Positions 23,811 through 31,030 of a stretch of DNA of 38,200 nucleotides are shown here, in pieces. The notes under the pieces are model-generated. The model was not told where the DNA came from. It did no database searches and was given only the letters and a program-made list of their open reading frames with translations. Source of the DNA: an uncultured Eubacteriales bacterium (GTDB taxonomy: Bacteria; Bacillota; Clostridia; UBA1381); assembly GCA_905199755.1 (NCBI GenBank), contig CAJKHT010000019.1, positions 1 to 38,200 of the forward strand. Reading direction: 5' to 3'. How positions within the stretch are numbered: position 1 is the first letter of the stretch; every line of letters begins with the position of its first letter. Both the position numbers and the translations under genes were made by a program.

Positions 23811-24068
23811 ACAAAAAGCACTCCGAATAAACACACACGGTATTTATTCAGGAGTGCACAAATTTACACGGTTCCATCCTGATTGCAGTAATCTACTGCC
23901 GCTTATTTTAATCATTAACGCAGATTCACGGAATACTTAATAGCAAAAGCGTTAGGTATTCTGCTCCGAAGTGGTATTCGTCCGCCGTCCCCAAAGAAGC
24001 ACTTACAGCCGTGATGCTTCCTCTCTTTTTGGTTTTTACAACGGATTACTGTCTTCATCATCGCTGTT
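23811..24068 (-). ncRNA. T-box riboswitch leader of thrS
   Basis: Minus-strand leader filling most of the 347-base gap before thrS. The T-box sequence AGGATGGAACCGTG (23880-23867) contains UGGNACC with N = A, which would pair with a UCCA acceptor end, the arrangement expected for tRNA-Thr. The likely specifier is ACC at 23975-23973 in GAATACCACTTCGGAGC, a threonine codon in the normal place on the 3' side of stem I. A terminator follows: a 14-bp stem with one bulge (plus-strand arms 23818-23831 and 23843-23857) and a U-run. Uncharged tRNA-Thr would favour the antiterminator. The specifier was read by eye; a second ACC a few bases on is an alternative. Confidence 0.9.
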
Positions 24069-24074
24069 TTATAT

Positions 24075-24103
24075 ATTATCTCACTATTTATCGAAAAAGT
24101 CAA
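24075..24103 (-). promoter_or_regulatory. Promoter of the thrS T-box leader
   Basis: TTGACT (24103-24098), 17-base spacer, GATAAT (24080-24075) preceded by GTGA. The -35 hexamer contains the TGA stop codon of uvrA (24102-24100). Confidence 0.75.
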
Positions 24104-26937
24104 GATTTTTTTTCGAAATTTAAAATCTTTTTAATATATCTGCCCGTAAACGATTCATTAACCTCTGCAATTTCCTCCGGTGTACCGCTTGCAATGACTC
24201 TGCCGCCGCCGTCTCCGCCCTCGGGCCCCAAATCAATTATATAATCGGCGGTTTTTATAACATCCAGATTATGCTCAATAACAATAACCGTATTGCCGCC
24301 CTCAACAAGCTTATCCAGCACAGCCGTCAGTCTGTGTACATCTGCCGTATGCAGACCTGTTGTAGGCTCGTCCAATATATAAACCGTCCTGCCGGTAGGA
24401 CGCTTTGAAAGCTCAGTTGCAAGCTTTACCCTCTGTGCCTCGCCGCCCGACAGCGTTGTTGAGCTTTGTCCGAGCTTTACATACCCCAAGCCAACCTCCT
24501 GCAAGGTTTCAAGCTTTCTTTTAAGTCTCGGCAGATTCGAAAAAAATTCCGCCGCTTCATCTACGGTCATTTCAAGAACATCGTATATATTCTTACCTTT
24601 ATATTTTACCTCAAGCGTCTCACGGTTATACCGTTTTCCCTTACAAACCTCACACGGCACATATACATCGGACAAAAAGTTCATTTCAATTTTTATAATA
24701 CCGTCCCCCGTACATGCCTCGCATCGTCCGCCTTTTACATTAAAGCTGAATCTGCCTGCCTTATAGCCTTTCATTTTCGCCTCGTTCGTCGATGCAAAAA
24801 CCTCACGTATATCGTTAAAAAGATTGGTATAAGTGGCAGGATTTGAACGCGGAGTTCTGCCTATCGGACTTTGATTAATATCGATTATTTTATCAAGCTT
24901 ATCAATTCCCGTAATCTTCTTATGCTCGCCTGCATGCGTATGCGCATGGTTTAAATCATGCGCCAGACGCTTATATAAAATCTCGTTCACAAGTGAGCTT
25001 TTTCCCGAACCCGACACACCCGTTACACATGTAAAGACGCCCAATGGGAATTTTACATTTATATTTTTCAGGTTGTTTTCCTTTGCTCCCACAACCTCAA
25101 TCCAGCCGGTCGGCTTGCGGCGTTTTTCAGGCACGGCAATTTTGAGTTCTCCGCTCAGATATTTTCCCGTTATCGACTCGGGCGATGCAATTATATCTTC
25201 AACCGTTCCCTCACCGACAAGTCTGCCGCCGTGAATTCCTGCCATAGGACCTATGTCAATGATATGGTCTGCGGCATACATTGTATCCGTATCATGCTCC
25301 ACAACGATAACCGTATTTCCCAAATCACGCAAGTGCTTTAATGTATTTATAAGCCTGTCGTTATCCCTCTGATGCAGTCCTATACTCGGCTCGTCCAATA
25401 TATACAACACTCCCGTAAGTCCCGAACCGATCTGCGTCGCAAGACGTATTCTCTGCGCTTCTCCGCCCGACAGCGTTCCCGATGACCGCGACAGTGTCAG
25501 ATAATCAAGTCCCACATCAAGCAAAAATTGCAGACGCGATTTTATTTCCTTTACCACCTGTGATACTATCAGCTTTTCGCGGTCTGTCAGCTCAAGGCTG
25601 TTCATAAATTCCATTTCCCTGCGTATCGGCATACAGATAAACTCGTAAATATTTTTTCCGTTCACCGTTACCGCAAGGATTTCATCATTCAGTCTCGCTC
25701 CGTGACATTTGCTGCACGGAATATTATTTATATACCGTTCCAGATCATGCTTTGAATACTCGGAAGTGGTTTCATGGTAGCGGCGCTCCAGATTTGTTAC
25801 AACTCCCTCAAACGGTACTGTATATGTTCCGCTTCCGTAAGCACGGTTATAGGTCATTTTGATTTTTTCGTTTCCCGTGCCGTAAAGCACAATATTCTTT
25901 ATATCGTCCGATAAATCCTTCCACGGAGTATTTATGTCAAAGCCGTAATGCTCCGCCAGTGACGTATAATACATATGCGCCATACTGTCTTCGATTTCCG
26001 GAGCTGCCCAGCCGCTGGCATAAATTGCCCCCTCAACAAGGCTCAGATTTTCATCGGCAATAATAAGTAACGGGTCTATTTTTGATACACTGCCCAAGCC
26101 GTCACACTGCGGACACGCCCCATACGGATTATTGAACGAAAAGCTTCTCGGTGCCAGCTCCGGCAAACTTATACCGCACTCCTCACACGCAAGGCTCTGA
26201 CTGAAACGCAGCATATCTTTTCCGATTACATCAATCTCCACCATATCGCCGGTCAGATTGATTGCGGTTTCCACAGAATCGGTCAGTCTCTTTAATACAC
26301 CTTCACGTATTATAAGTCTGTCAATTACTATTTGTATTGTATGCTTTTTTGTTTTTGCAAGATTTATTTCCTCGCTCAGCTCATACATTTCACCGTCTGC
26401 ACGTACACGCACATAGCCGTTCTTTTTTGCATTTTCAAATACCTTTTTATGCTCGCCTTTTTTATCCTTTACAACCGGAGCAAGCACCTGTATCCGAGTT
26501 CCCTCGCCCAGGCTCATAACACGGTCAACAATCTGATCCACCGTCTGCTGCTTTACAACCTTTCCGCACTTCGGACAATGCGGAATACCTATACGCGCAT
26601 ACATAAGCCTCAGATAATCGTATATTTCCGTTACGGTTCCCACGGTGGAACGAGGATTTTTGGACGTGGTTTTCTGGTCTATGCTTATTGCGGGCGACAG
26701 TCCCTCAATGTAATCCACATCGGGTTTGTTCATCTGTCCCAAAAACTGACGTGCGTATGATGACAGCGACTCCATATATCGGCGCTGTCCCTCCGCATAT
26801 ACAGTATCAAATGCAAGCGAGGATTTTCCCGAGCCGGAAAGTCCCGTTAAAACAACAAGCTTTTCACGCGGAATATTTACATCTATATTTTTCAGATTAT
26901 GCTCTCTAGCCCCTCTGATTTTAATTTCCTTTGCCAT
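24100..26937 (-). CDS. uvrA: Excinuclease ABC subunit A
   Basis: About 945 residues. Damage-recognition ATPase of nucleotide excision repair, dimeric, loading UvrB. Two ABC modules are visible, each with Walker A (GLSGSGKSS near the N-terminus; GVSGSGKSS in the second half), an LSGGEAQR signature, and Walker B ending in LDEPS or LDEPT. Zinc-finger CxxC pairs occur in CPKCGK, CEECG/CPQC, CSKC and CEACTGDG/CEVC. ATG 26937 gives the normal start M-A-K-E-I-K-I-R-G-A; a TTG at 26946 is less likely. It follows the unknown 125-residue gene by about 18 bases in an operon with uvrB. No terminator is seen after it, and the thrS promoter begins at its stop codon. Confidence 0.97.
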   Translation of the reverse strand: MAKEIKIRGAREHNLKNIDVNIPREKLVVLTGLSGSGKSSLAFDTVYAEGQRRYMESLSSYARQFLGQMNKPDVDYIEGLSPAISIDQKTTSKNPRSTVGTVTEIYDYLRLMYARIGIPHCPKCGKVVKQQTVDQIVDRVMSLGEGTRIQVLAPVVKDKKGEHKKVFENAKKNGYVRVRADGEMYELSEEINLAKTKKHTIQIVIDRLIIREGVLKRLTDSVETAINLTGDMVEIDVIGKDMLRFSQSLACEECGISLPELAPRSFSFNNPYGACPQCDGLGSVSKIDPLLIIADENLSLVEGAIYASGWAAPEIEDSMAHMYYTSLAEHYGFDINTPWKDLSDDIKNIVLYGTGNEKIKMTYNRAYGSGTYTVPFEGVVTNLERRYHETTSEYSKHDLERYINNIPCSKCHGARLNDEILAVTVNGKNIYEFICMPIRREMEFMNSLELTDREKLIVSQVVKEIKSRLQFLLDVGLDYLTLSRSSGTLSGGEAQRIRLATQIGSGLTGVLYILDEPSIGLHQRDNDRLINTLKHLRDLGNTVIVVEHDTDTMYAADHIIDIGPMAGIHGGRLVGEGTVEDIIASPESITGKYLSGELKIAVPEKRRKPTGWIEVVGAKENNLKNINVKFPLGVFTCVTGVSGSGKSSLVNEILYKRLAHDLNHAHTHAGEHKKITGIDKLDKIIDINQSPIGRTPRSNPATYTNLFNDIREVFASTNEAKMKGYKAGRFSFNVKGGRCEACTGDGIIKIEMNFLSDVYVPCEVCKGKRYNRETLEVKYKGKNIYDVLEMTVDEAAEFFSNLPRLKRKLETLQEVGLGYVKLGQSSTTLSGGEAQRVKLATELSKRPTGRTVYILDEPTTGLHTADVHRLTAVLDKLVEGGNTVIVIEHNLDVIKTADYIIDLGPEGGDGGGRVIASGTPEEIAEVNESFTGRYIKKILNFEKKS

Positions 26938-26955
26938 AACCGTCAATACCCTTTC

Positions 26956-27333
26956 TTACTGTAAGTAATATGCTCCGTTTTCTCTGTAACGCTCAAGCAT
27001 ATAATTTTTCTCGGCAACAGTCTTTCGGTAATCCTCCGCCATAGAAAGCATAAACATTTCTTCAATAATGGGATTTTCCGAATACACCATCTGCCCGTGC
27101 GACATAATTTCCAGACGTTCCGCCTCGGAAAATTCGCGTATATCAAAAATTTCCGCCGCCACACCCAGTATAGCCGTAATTTTATCGGCAGTCTCATACA
27201 GTACTTTCAGCTTTATATTCTTATCGCAAAAGCATATGAATTGTACCATATTATCGTATTCCACCACATACAAAAGCGGTGTGAGTATATTTTCTTTCAG
27301 CAGTTCGACTGCTTCCTCCATATTTTCCGTCAT
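26956..27333 (-). CDS. Conserved-looking hypothetical protein between uvrB and uvrA
   Basis: A 125-residue acidic soluble protein with no signal peptide or membrane helix. I do not recognise a defined family. The middle, from LKVLYETADKITAILGVAAEIFDIREFSE to GQMVYSE, loosely resembles the C-terminal half of MntA-type minimal nucleotidyltransferases (strand, D-[IL]-R, then an [EH]-G-x-[ML]-[VY]-Y turn). The catalytic GS-x10-D-x-D motif is absent, so any such domain would be degenerate. Its ATG overlaps the uvrB stop as ATGA, so it is translated with the repair genes and probably shares their LexA-like control. A role in repair is inferred only from position. Confidence 0.75.
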   Translation of the reverse strand: MTENMEEAVELLKENILTPLLYVVEYDNMVQFICFCDKNIKLKVLYETADKITAILGVAAEIFDIREFSEAERLEIMSHGQMVYSENPIIEEMFMLSMAEDYRKTVAEKNYMLERYRENGAYYLQ

Positions 27334-29285
27334 TTCAGTATTTCCTTTTCGATTTTCTGAATTTTATCTCTGAGTGCCGCCGCCTGTTCAAATTCAAGAT
27401 TTTCGGCAGCCGTAAACATTTTAGCCGTAAGCTCTGCAATAAGCCTTTCATAATCGGCAGCGCTCTGCTTTTCTTCATGCTCAACAGGCTTCAGTGACTG
27501 TAAAACATCGCGTATTTCCTTTTTAATCGTTTGCGGAACGATACCGTGTTCTTCGTTAAACTTCTGCTGCAAAGCACGTCTGCGCTGTGTTTCTTCAATA
27601 GCATTACGCATTGAATTTGTTATTGTATCGGCATACATTATAACTCTTCCCTCAGAGTTTCTTGCAGCTCTGCCGATAGTCTGAATAAGCGACATTTCAC
27701 TTCTTAAAAATCCTTCTTTATCGGCATCGAGTATTGCCACAAGAGAAACCTCGGGAATATCCAACCCCTCACGCAACAAATTTATGCCTACCAGGACATC
27801 ATAAGTTCCGATTCGCAAATCCTTTATGATTTCCGTGCGCTCTATCGTCGCTATATCGGAATGCATATACGTCACTTTTATTCCTATTCCTTTCAGATAT
27901 TCCGTCAAGTCCTCCGCCATACGCTTTGTAAGCGTTGTTACAAGAACACGGAAGCCTTTTTCGGTGCATTTTCTTATTTCAGCTGTCAGGTCGTCTATCT
28001 GATGTTCAACCGGACGCACAAAAATTTCCGGATCAAGAAGTCCCGTAGGACGTATAACCTGCTCCACAACAGACTTTGAATGTTCTTTTTCATAATCTGC
28101 CGGAGTTGCGCTTGTAAAAATAACCTGATTTAAACGCTGTTCAAACTCATCAAATTTAAGCGGACGGTTATCCGCCGCACTCGGCAGACGAAATCCGTAT
28201 TTTATAAGCGTTTCCTTTCTTGCACGGTCACCGTTGAACATTCCCCGCACCTGCGGTATTGTTACATGCGACTCATCGATTATCATTAAATAATCATCGG
28301 GGAAATAATCAAGCAGAGTGAACGGCGCGCTGCCCGGCTCACGTCCGCTTATATGCCGCGAATAATTTTCTATTCCCTGGCAAAATCCTATTTCCTGCAG
28401 CATTTCCAAATCATAACGCGTGCGCTGCTCTATGCGCTGTGCCTCAATAAGCATATCACGTTCCTTGAAATATCTGACCTGCTCCTCCATTTCAAGCTCA
28501 ATCCCGGCAAGCGCCGCAAGCATTTTTTCGTTTGTGGTAACATAATGCGATGCCGGATAAATGACAACATGCTGACGCTCGCCTATAATCTCTCCCGTCA
28601 CCACATTAACCTCGCAAATCCTGTCAACCTCATCACCGAAAAATTCAATACGTATGGCATTTTCGCCGTTGTTTGACGGAAAAATTTCGACCACGTCACC
28701 TCTTACACGGAATTTGTTTCGCACAAAATTTATATCATTACGCTCATACTGCATCGATACAAGCTTTTTTAAAATTTCATCTCTGTCCTTAACCATGCCG
28801 ACTCTGATTGACAGCATAAGATTTTTATAATCATCGGGATCTCCCAGACCGTATATGCAGGACACACTCGAAACAATTATAACATCTTTTCTTTCAAGCA
28901 GTGCAAACGTCGCGCTGTGGCGCAGCTTGTCAATTTCCTCGTTTACCATGGAATTTTTTTCAATGTAGGTATCTGTCTGCGGCAAATATGCCTCCGGCTG
29001 ATAATAATCATAATATGAAACAAAAAACTCAACACAGTTATTCGGAAAAAATTCCTTGAACTCGCTGCACAACTGTGCAGCAAGAGTTTTATTGTGCGCA
29101 AGCACTATGGTCGGCTTGTTTACACGTGCGATTACATTCGCCATTGTAAAGGTTTTTCCCGAGCCTGTTACTCCGAGAAGCGTCTGAAATTTTTCGCCCG
29201 AATTTATCCCTTTCACCAATGCATCAATTGCCTGCGGCTGGTCGCCTTTAGGCTCAAAATCGGATTTAAGTTCAAATTTACACAC
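27330..29285 (-). CDS. uvrB: Excinuclease ABC subunit B
   Basis: About 651 residues. Helicase-like subunit that verifies DNA damage and holds the pre-incision complex. Walker A GVTGSGKTFT, the beta-hairpin region YYDYYQPEAYLP, DESH in motif II, and the RAAR arginine motif (GRAARNSEGRV) are present. A C-terminal UVR domain (EFEQAA-like, LEFEQAAALRDKIQ) that binds UvrC is intact. The frame opens at ATG 29321 without a ribosome site. The GTG at 29285 lies 10 bases after GGGGAG and starts the usual C-K-F-E-L-K-S-D-F-E-P-K-G-D-Q-P, so it is preferred. First gene of the operon, under a promoter with a LexA-like box. Confidence 0.96.
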   Translation of the reverse strand: MCKFELKSDFEPKGDQPQAIDALVKGINSGEKFQTLLGVTGSGKTFTMANVIARVNKPTIVLAHNKTLAAQLCSEFKEFFPNNCVEFFVSYYDYYQPEAYLPQTDTYIEKNSMVNEEIDKLRHSATFALLERKDVIIVSSVSCIYGLGDPDDYKNLMLSIRVGMVKDRDEILKKLVSMQYERNDINFVRNKFRVRGDVVEIFPSNNGENAIRIEFFGDEVDRICEVNVVTGEIIGERQHVVIYPASHYVTTNEKMLAALAGIELEMEEQVRYFKERDMLIEAQRIEQRTRYDLEMLQEIGFCQGIENYSRHISGREPGSAPFTLLDYFPDDYLMIIDESHVTIPQVRGMFNGDRARKETLIKYGFRLPSAADNRPLKFDEFEQRLNQVIFTSATPADYEKEHSKSVVEQVIRPTGLLDPEIFVRPVEHQIDDLTAEIRKCTEKGFRVLVTTLTKRMAEDLTEYLKGIGIKVTYMHSDIATIERTEIIKDLRIGTYDVLVGINLLREGLDIPEVSLVAILDADKEGFLRSEMSLIQTIGRAARNSEGRVIMYADTITNSMRNAIEETQRRRALQQKFNEEHGIVPQTIKKEIRDVLQSLKPVEHEEKQSAADYERLIAELTAKMFTAAENLEFEQAAALRDKIQKIEKEILK

Positions 29286-29330
29286 GTGCCGCTCACTCCC
29301 CTGCGATAGTTTAATAAACATATTTTATAC

Positions 29331-29370
29331 AGTATAGCACAAATAATTCATTTTGTCAAACGTTTGTTTG
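29331..29370 (-). promoter_or_regulatory. uvrB promoter with LexA-like SOS box
   Basis: TTGACA (29359-29354), 17-base spacer, TATACT (29336-29331). Overlapping the -35 is a perfect palindrome CAAAC-AAAC-GTTTG (29370-29357), one change per arm from the Gram-positive LexA consensus CGAAC-N4-GTTCG. This suggests SOS induction of the uvrB-unknown-uvrA operon. The palindrome is visible; LexA binding is inferred. Confidence 0.75.
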
Positions 29371-29380
29371 GAAAATATAA

Positions 29381-29427
29381 AAAATCCCATATCGGTGTCA
29401 AAATATGTATACCGATACGGGATTTTT
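29381..29427 (-). terminator. Terminator after the P-loop/Asp23 gene
   Basis: A 16-bp stem with one wobble (plus-strand arms AAAATCCCATATCGGT 29381-29396 and ACCGATACGGGATTTT 29411-29426), 14-base loop, and T-rich sequence on both sides. It separates the rex operon from uvrB and may act in both directions. Confidence 0.85.
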
Positions 29428-29442
29428 GCCGATTGTTATTGC

Positions 29443-30258
29443 TCACTTGCGCAATGCTTTCACAAGAATATTTACTCTTCTTGTATTTACCGATGTATAT
29501 TCTTCTATACACCGGCGCACCGACTGCTGAATTTCACGGCATATATCTTCGATACGTGAACCGTATTTCAACGTTACCGTCATGTCTATATGTATGCCGT
29601 GTGATGTCTTTCGCAGATTAATATTATGAACCTGCAATACATATTTTATCCGTTTCGCCTCATGCAATGCCATTGCAATTATTACATTATCCGATATGGT
29701 AAAATCCCCCATATAGCTGAAGGTCGGGCGGACTATGGATTTATCCTCAATTGCCGCGCCTGCTCCGCCGTCCAGATTTTTTTGAAAGCGTCTTAAAGGA
29801 TGCAGAAAATACCCCGAAAAATCCTGTTTGATTTCAAAGGTAGGCACGGGAATAACATGCTTCCCCTCCGAGGTGCGTATTTTATGCGCCAGCGATATTT
29901 CCTGCTCCGTTGCAATATCCTCGATTTTTATATATTCTTCAATCGGCGGCAAACCGATATTTTGGGCAATCTTATCGACCATTCCGACAGAGGTACCCAA
30001 AATCATTATACATTCAAGATGATTCTTTTTCGCTGCACGCATAACCTCATCGGTCTGTTCCTTATTCATATACAGCGCACGTCTTACCGATGCAAGCTTT
30101 GTCGGCTCGCGCTTTGCCGATGTACCTGCAAGAACCTTGCCGTGGGAAATCAGCAGACCGTCATCAATGATTGCGTCCGCACCGTATCTTTGCGAAACCA
30201 TTATACTTCTGTAGCTTTTCCCCGAGCCGCTCGGCCCTACAAATGCAATTACTCTCAT
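29443..30258 (-). CDS. P-loop NTPase-Asp23/Gls24 domain fusion protein
   Basis: A 271-residue cytosolic protein. Residues 1 to about 165 form a P-loop domain with Walker A GPSGSGKS at 8-15 and an aspartate pair in AIIDDGLLI. Residues about 180-271 match the Asp23/Gls24 (DUF322) family, which is linked to envelope or alkaline stress and fatty-acid metabolism: MGDFTISDNVIIAMALHEA, VHNINLRKTSHGIHIDMTV and the closing helix ending VNILVKALRK. The order, NTPase first, is unusual for Asp23 proteins. Its ATG overlaps the rex stop (TAAATGAG), so it is co-translated with the redox regulator. A nucleotide-dependent stress role is plausible but not shown by the sequence. Confidence 0.82.
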   Translation of the reverse strand: MRVIAFVGPSGSGKSYRSIMVSQRYGADAIIDDGLLISHGKVLAGTSAKREPTKLASVRRALYMNKEQTDEVMRAAKKNHLECIMILGTSVGMVDKIAQNIGLPPIEEYIKIEDIATEQEISLAHKIRTSEGKHVIPVPTFEIKQDFSGYFLHPLRRFQKNLDGGAGAAIEDKSIVRPTFSYMGDFTISDNVIIAMALHEAKRIKYVLQVHNINLRKTSHGIHIDMTVTLKYGSRIEDICREIQQSVRRCIEEYTSVNTRRVNILVKALRK

Positions 30259-30896
30259 TTATACTTACCCTGCTTTATTTTACATGACAATGTCATCATA
30301 GCGTCCGAAATATGCACATTTTCCACAGATATACCCGACGGCAGCTTTAATTCCATATACGAAAAATTTAAAAGTCCTTTCACTCCGCCGTTTGCAAGTA
30401 TATCCGCCGTTTTCTGAGCAGCGTCCTTGGGCAGGGTTAAAATAGCAATGTCCACTCTGTGTTTTTTAAGGAAGCTTTCCAGCATGTCTGCAGAAATAAC
30501 CTTAATACCGTTTACAAAGGTATCTATAATTTTCTTATCGGTATCAAAAATGCCGATAATTTTAAAGCCGCGTTTGGAAAACTGATTATGGTTCGCCAAA
30601 GCACGTCCGAGATTTCCCGCACCCAGTATAATAATCGTATCCTCGTCATGCAGTCCGAGTATTTCGCCTATTGCATTATATAAGAACTCCACATTATAAC
30701 CGTATCCCTGTTGTCCGAAGCCGCCGAAATAATTAAAGTCCTGTCTGATCTGTGAAGCGGTGACATTCATTTTTTTGCTTAATGCACCCGATGATACTCT
30801 TGTAATATCCTGTTCAAGCAAATCACCGAGGTATCTGTAATATCGCGGCAGACGCTTTATCACTACCGCAGGAACATTTCTTTCACTCTCTGCCAT
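30255..30896 (-). CDS. rex: Redox-sensing transcriptional repressor Rex
   Basis: A 213-residue dimeric repressor that senses the NADH/NAD+ ratio and controls fermentation and respiration genes. Residues about 12-80 form the winged helix, including IKRLPRYYRYL and the recognition region TASQIRQDFNYFGGFG-QQGYGYNV. A Rossmann NAD(H) domain follows with GAGNLGRALANH and the D-T-D end of strand 2. The C-terminal swapped helix ends in ISDAMMTLSC. The start ATG has GGAG six bases upstream. It shares an operon with the P-loop/Asp23 gene. Its promoter contains no clear Rex operator, so self-repression is not evident. Confidence 0.96.
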   Translation of the reverse strand: MAESERNVPAVVIKRLPRYYRYLGDLLEQDITRVSSGALSKKMNVTASQIRQDFNYFGGFGQQGYGYNVEFLYNAIGEILGLHDEDTIIILGAGNLGRALANHNQFSKRGFKIIGIFDTDKKIIDTFVNGIKVISADMLESFLKKHRVDIAILTLPKDAAQKTADILANGGVKGLLNFSYMELKLPSGISVENVHISDAMMTLSCKIKQGKYK

Positions 30897-30931
30897 TTTC
30901 TCCGACCTTTCATTTTAACATTCATATTTTT

Positions 30932-30960
30932 ATTATACCACAAACGCAGCGATTTGTAAA
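30932..30960 (-). promoter_or_regulatory. Promoter of rex
   Basis: TTTACA (30960-30955), 17-base spacer, TATAAT (30937-30932) with TGTGG before it (extended -10), about 35 bases ahead of the start codon. Confidence 0.8.
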
Positions 30961-30974
30961 GAAAAAGGGAATGT

Positions 30975-31023
30975 TAAAAAACTAAGGCTGTTTAAAAAGT
31001 CAATTGACTTTTAAACAGCCTTT
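30975..31023 (-). terminator. Terminator of hppA
   Basis: A long near-perfect palindrome (plus-strand arms AAGGCTGTTTAAAAAGTCAA from 30984 and TTGACTTTTAAACAGCCTT to 31022, one bulged base), followed on the minus strand by AGTTTTTT. It ends hppA and insulates the rex promoter. Confidence 0.85.
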
Positions 31024-31030
31024 AAATCAC

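Noticed and set aside
29800..30417. Plus-strand open frame opposite the P-loop/Asp23 gene and rex
   Set aside because: It spans two well-supported minus-strand genes and lacks a ribosome site and recognisable domains.
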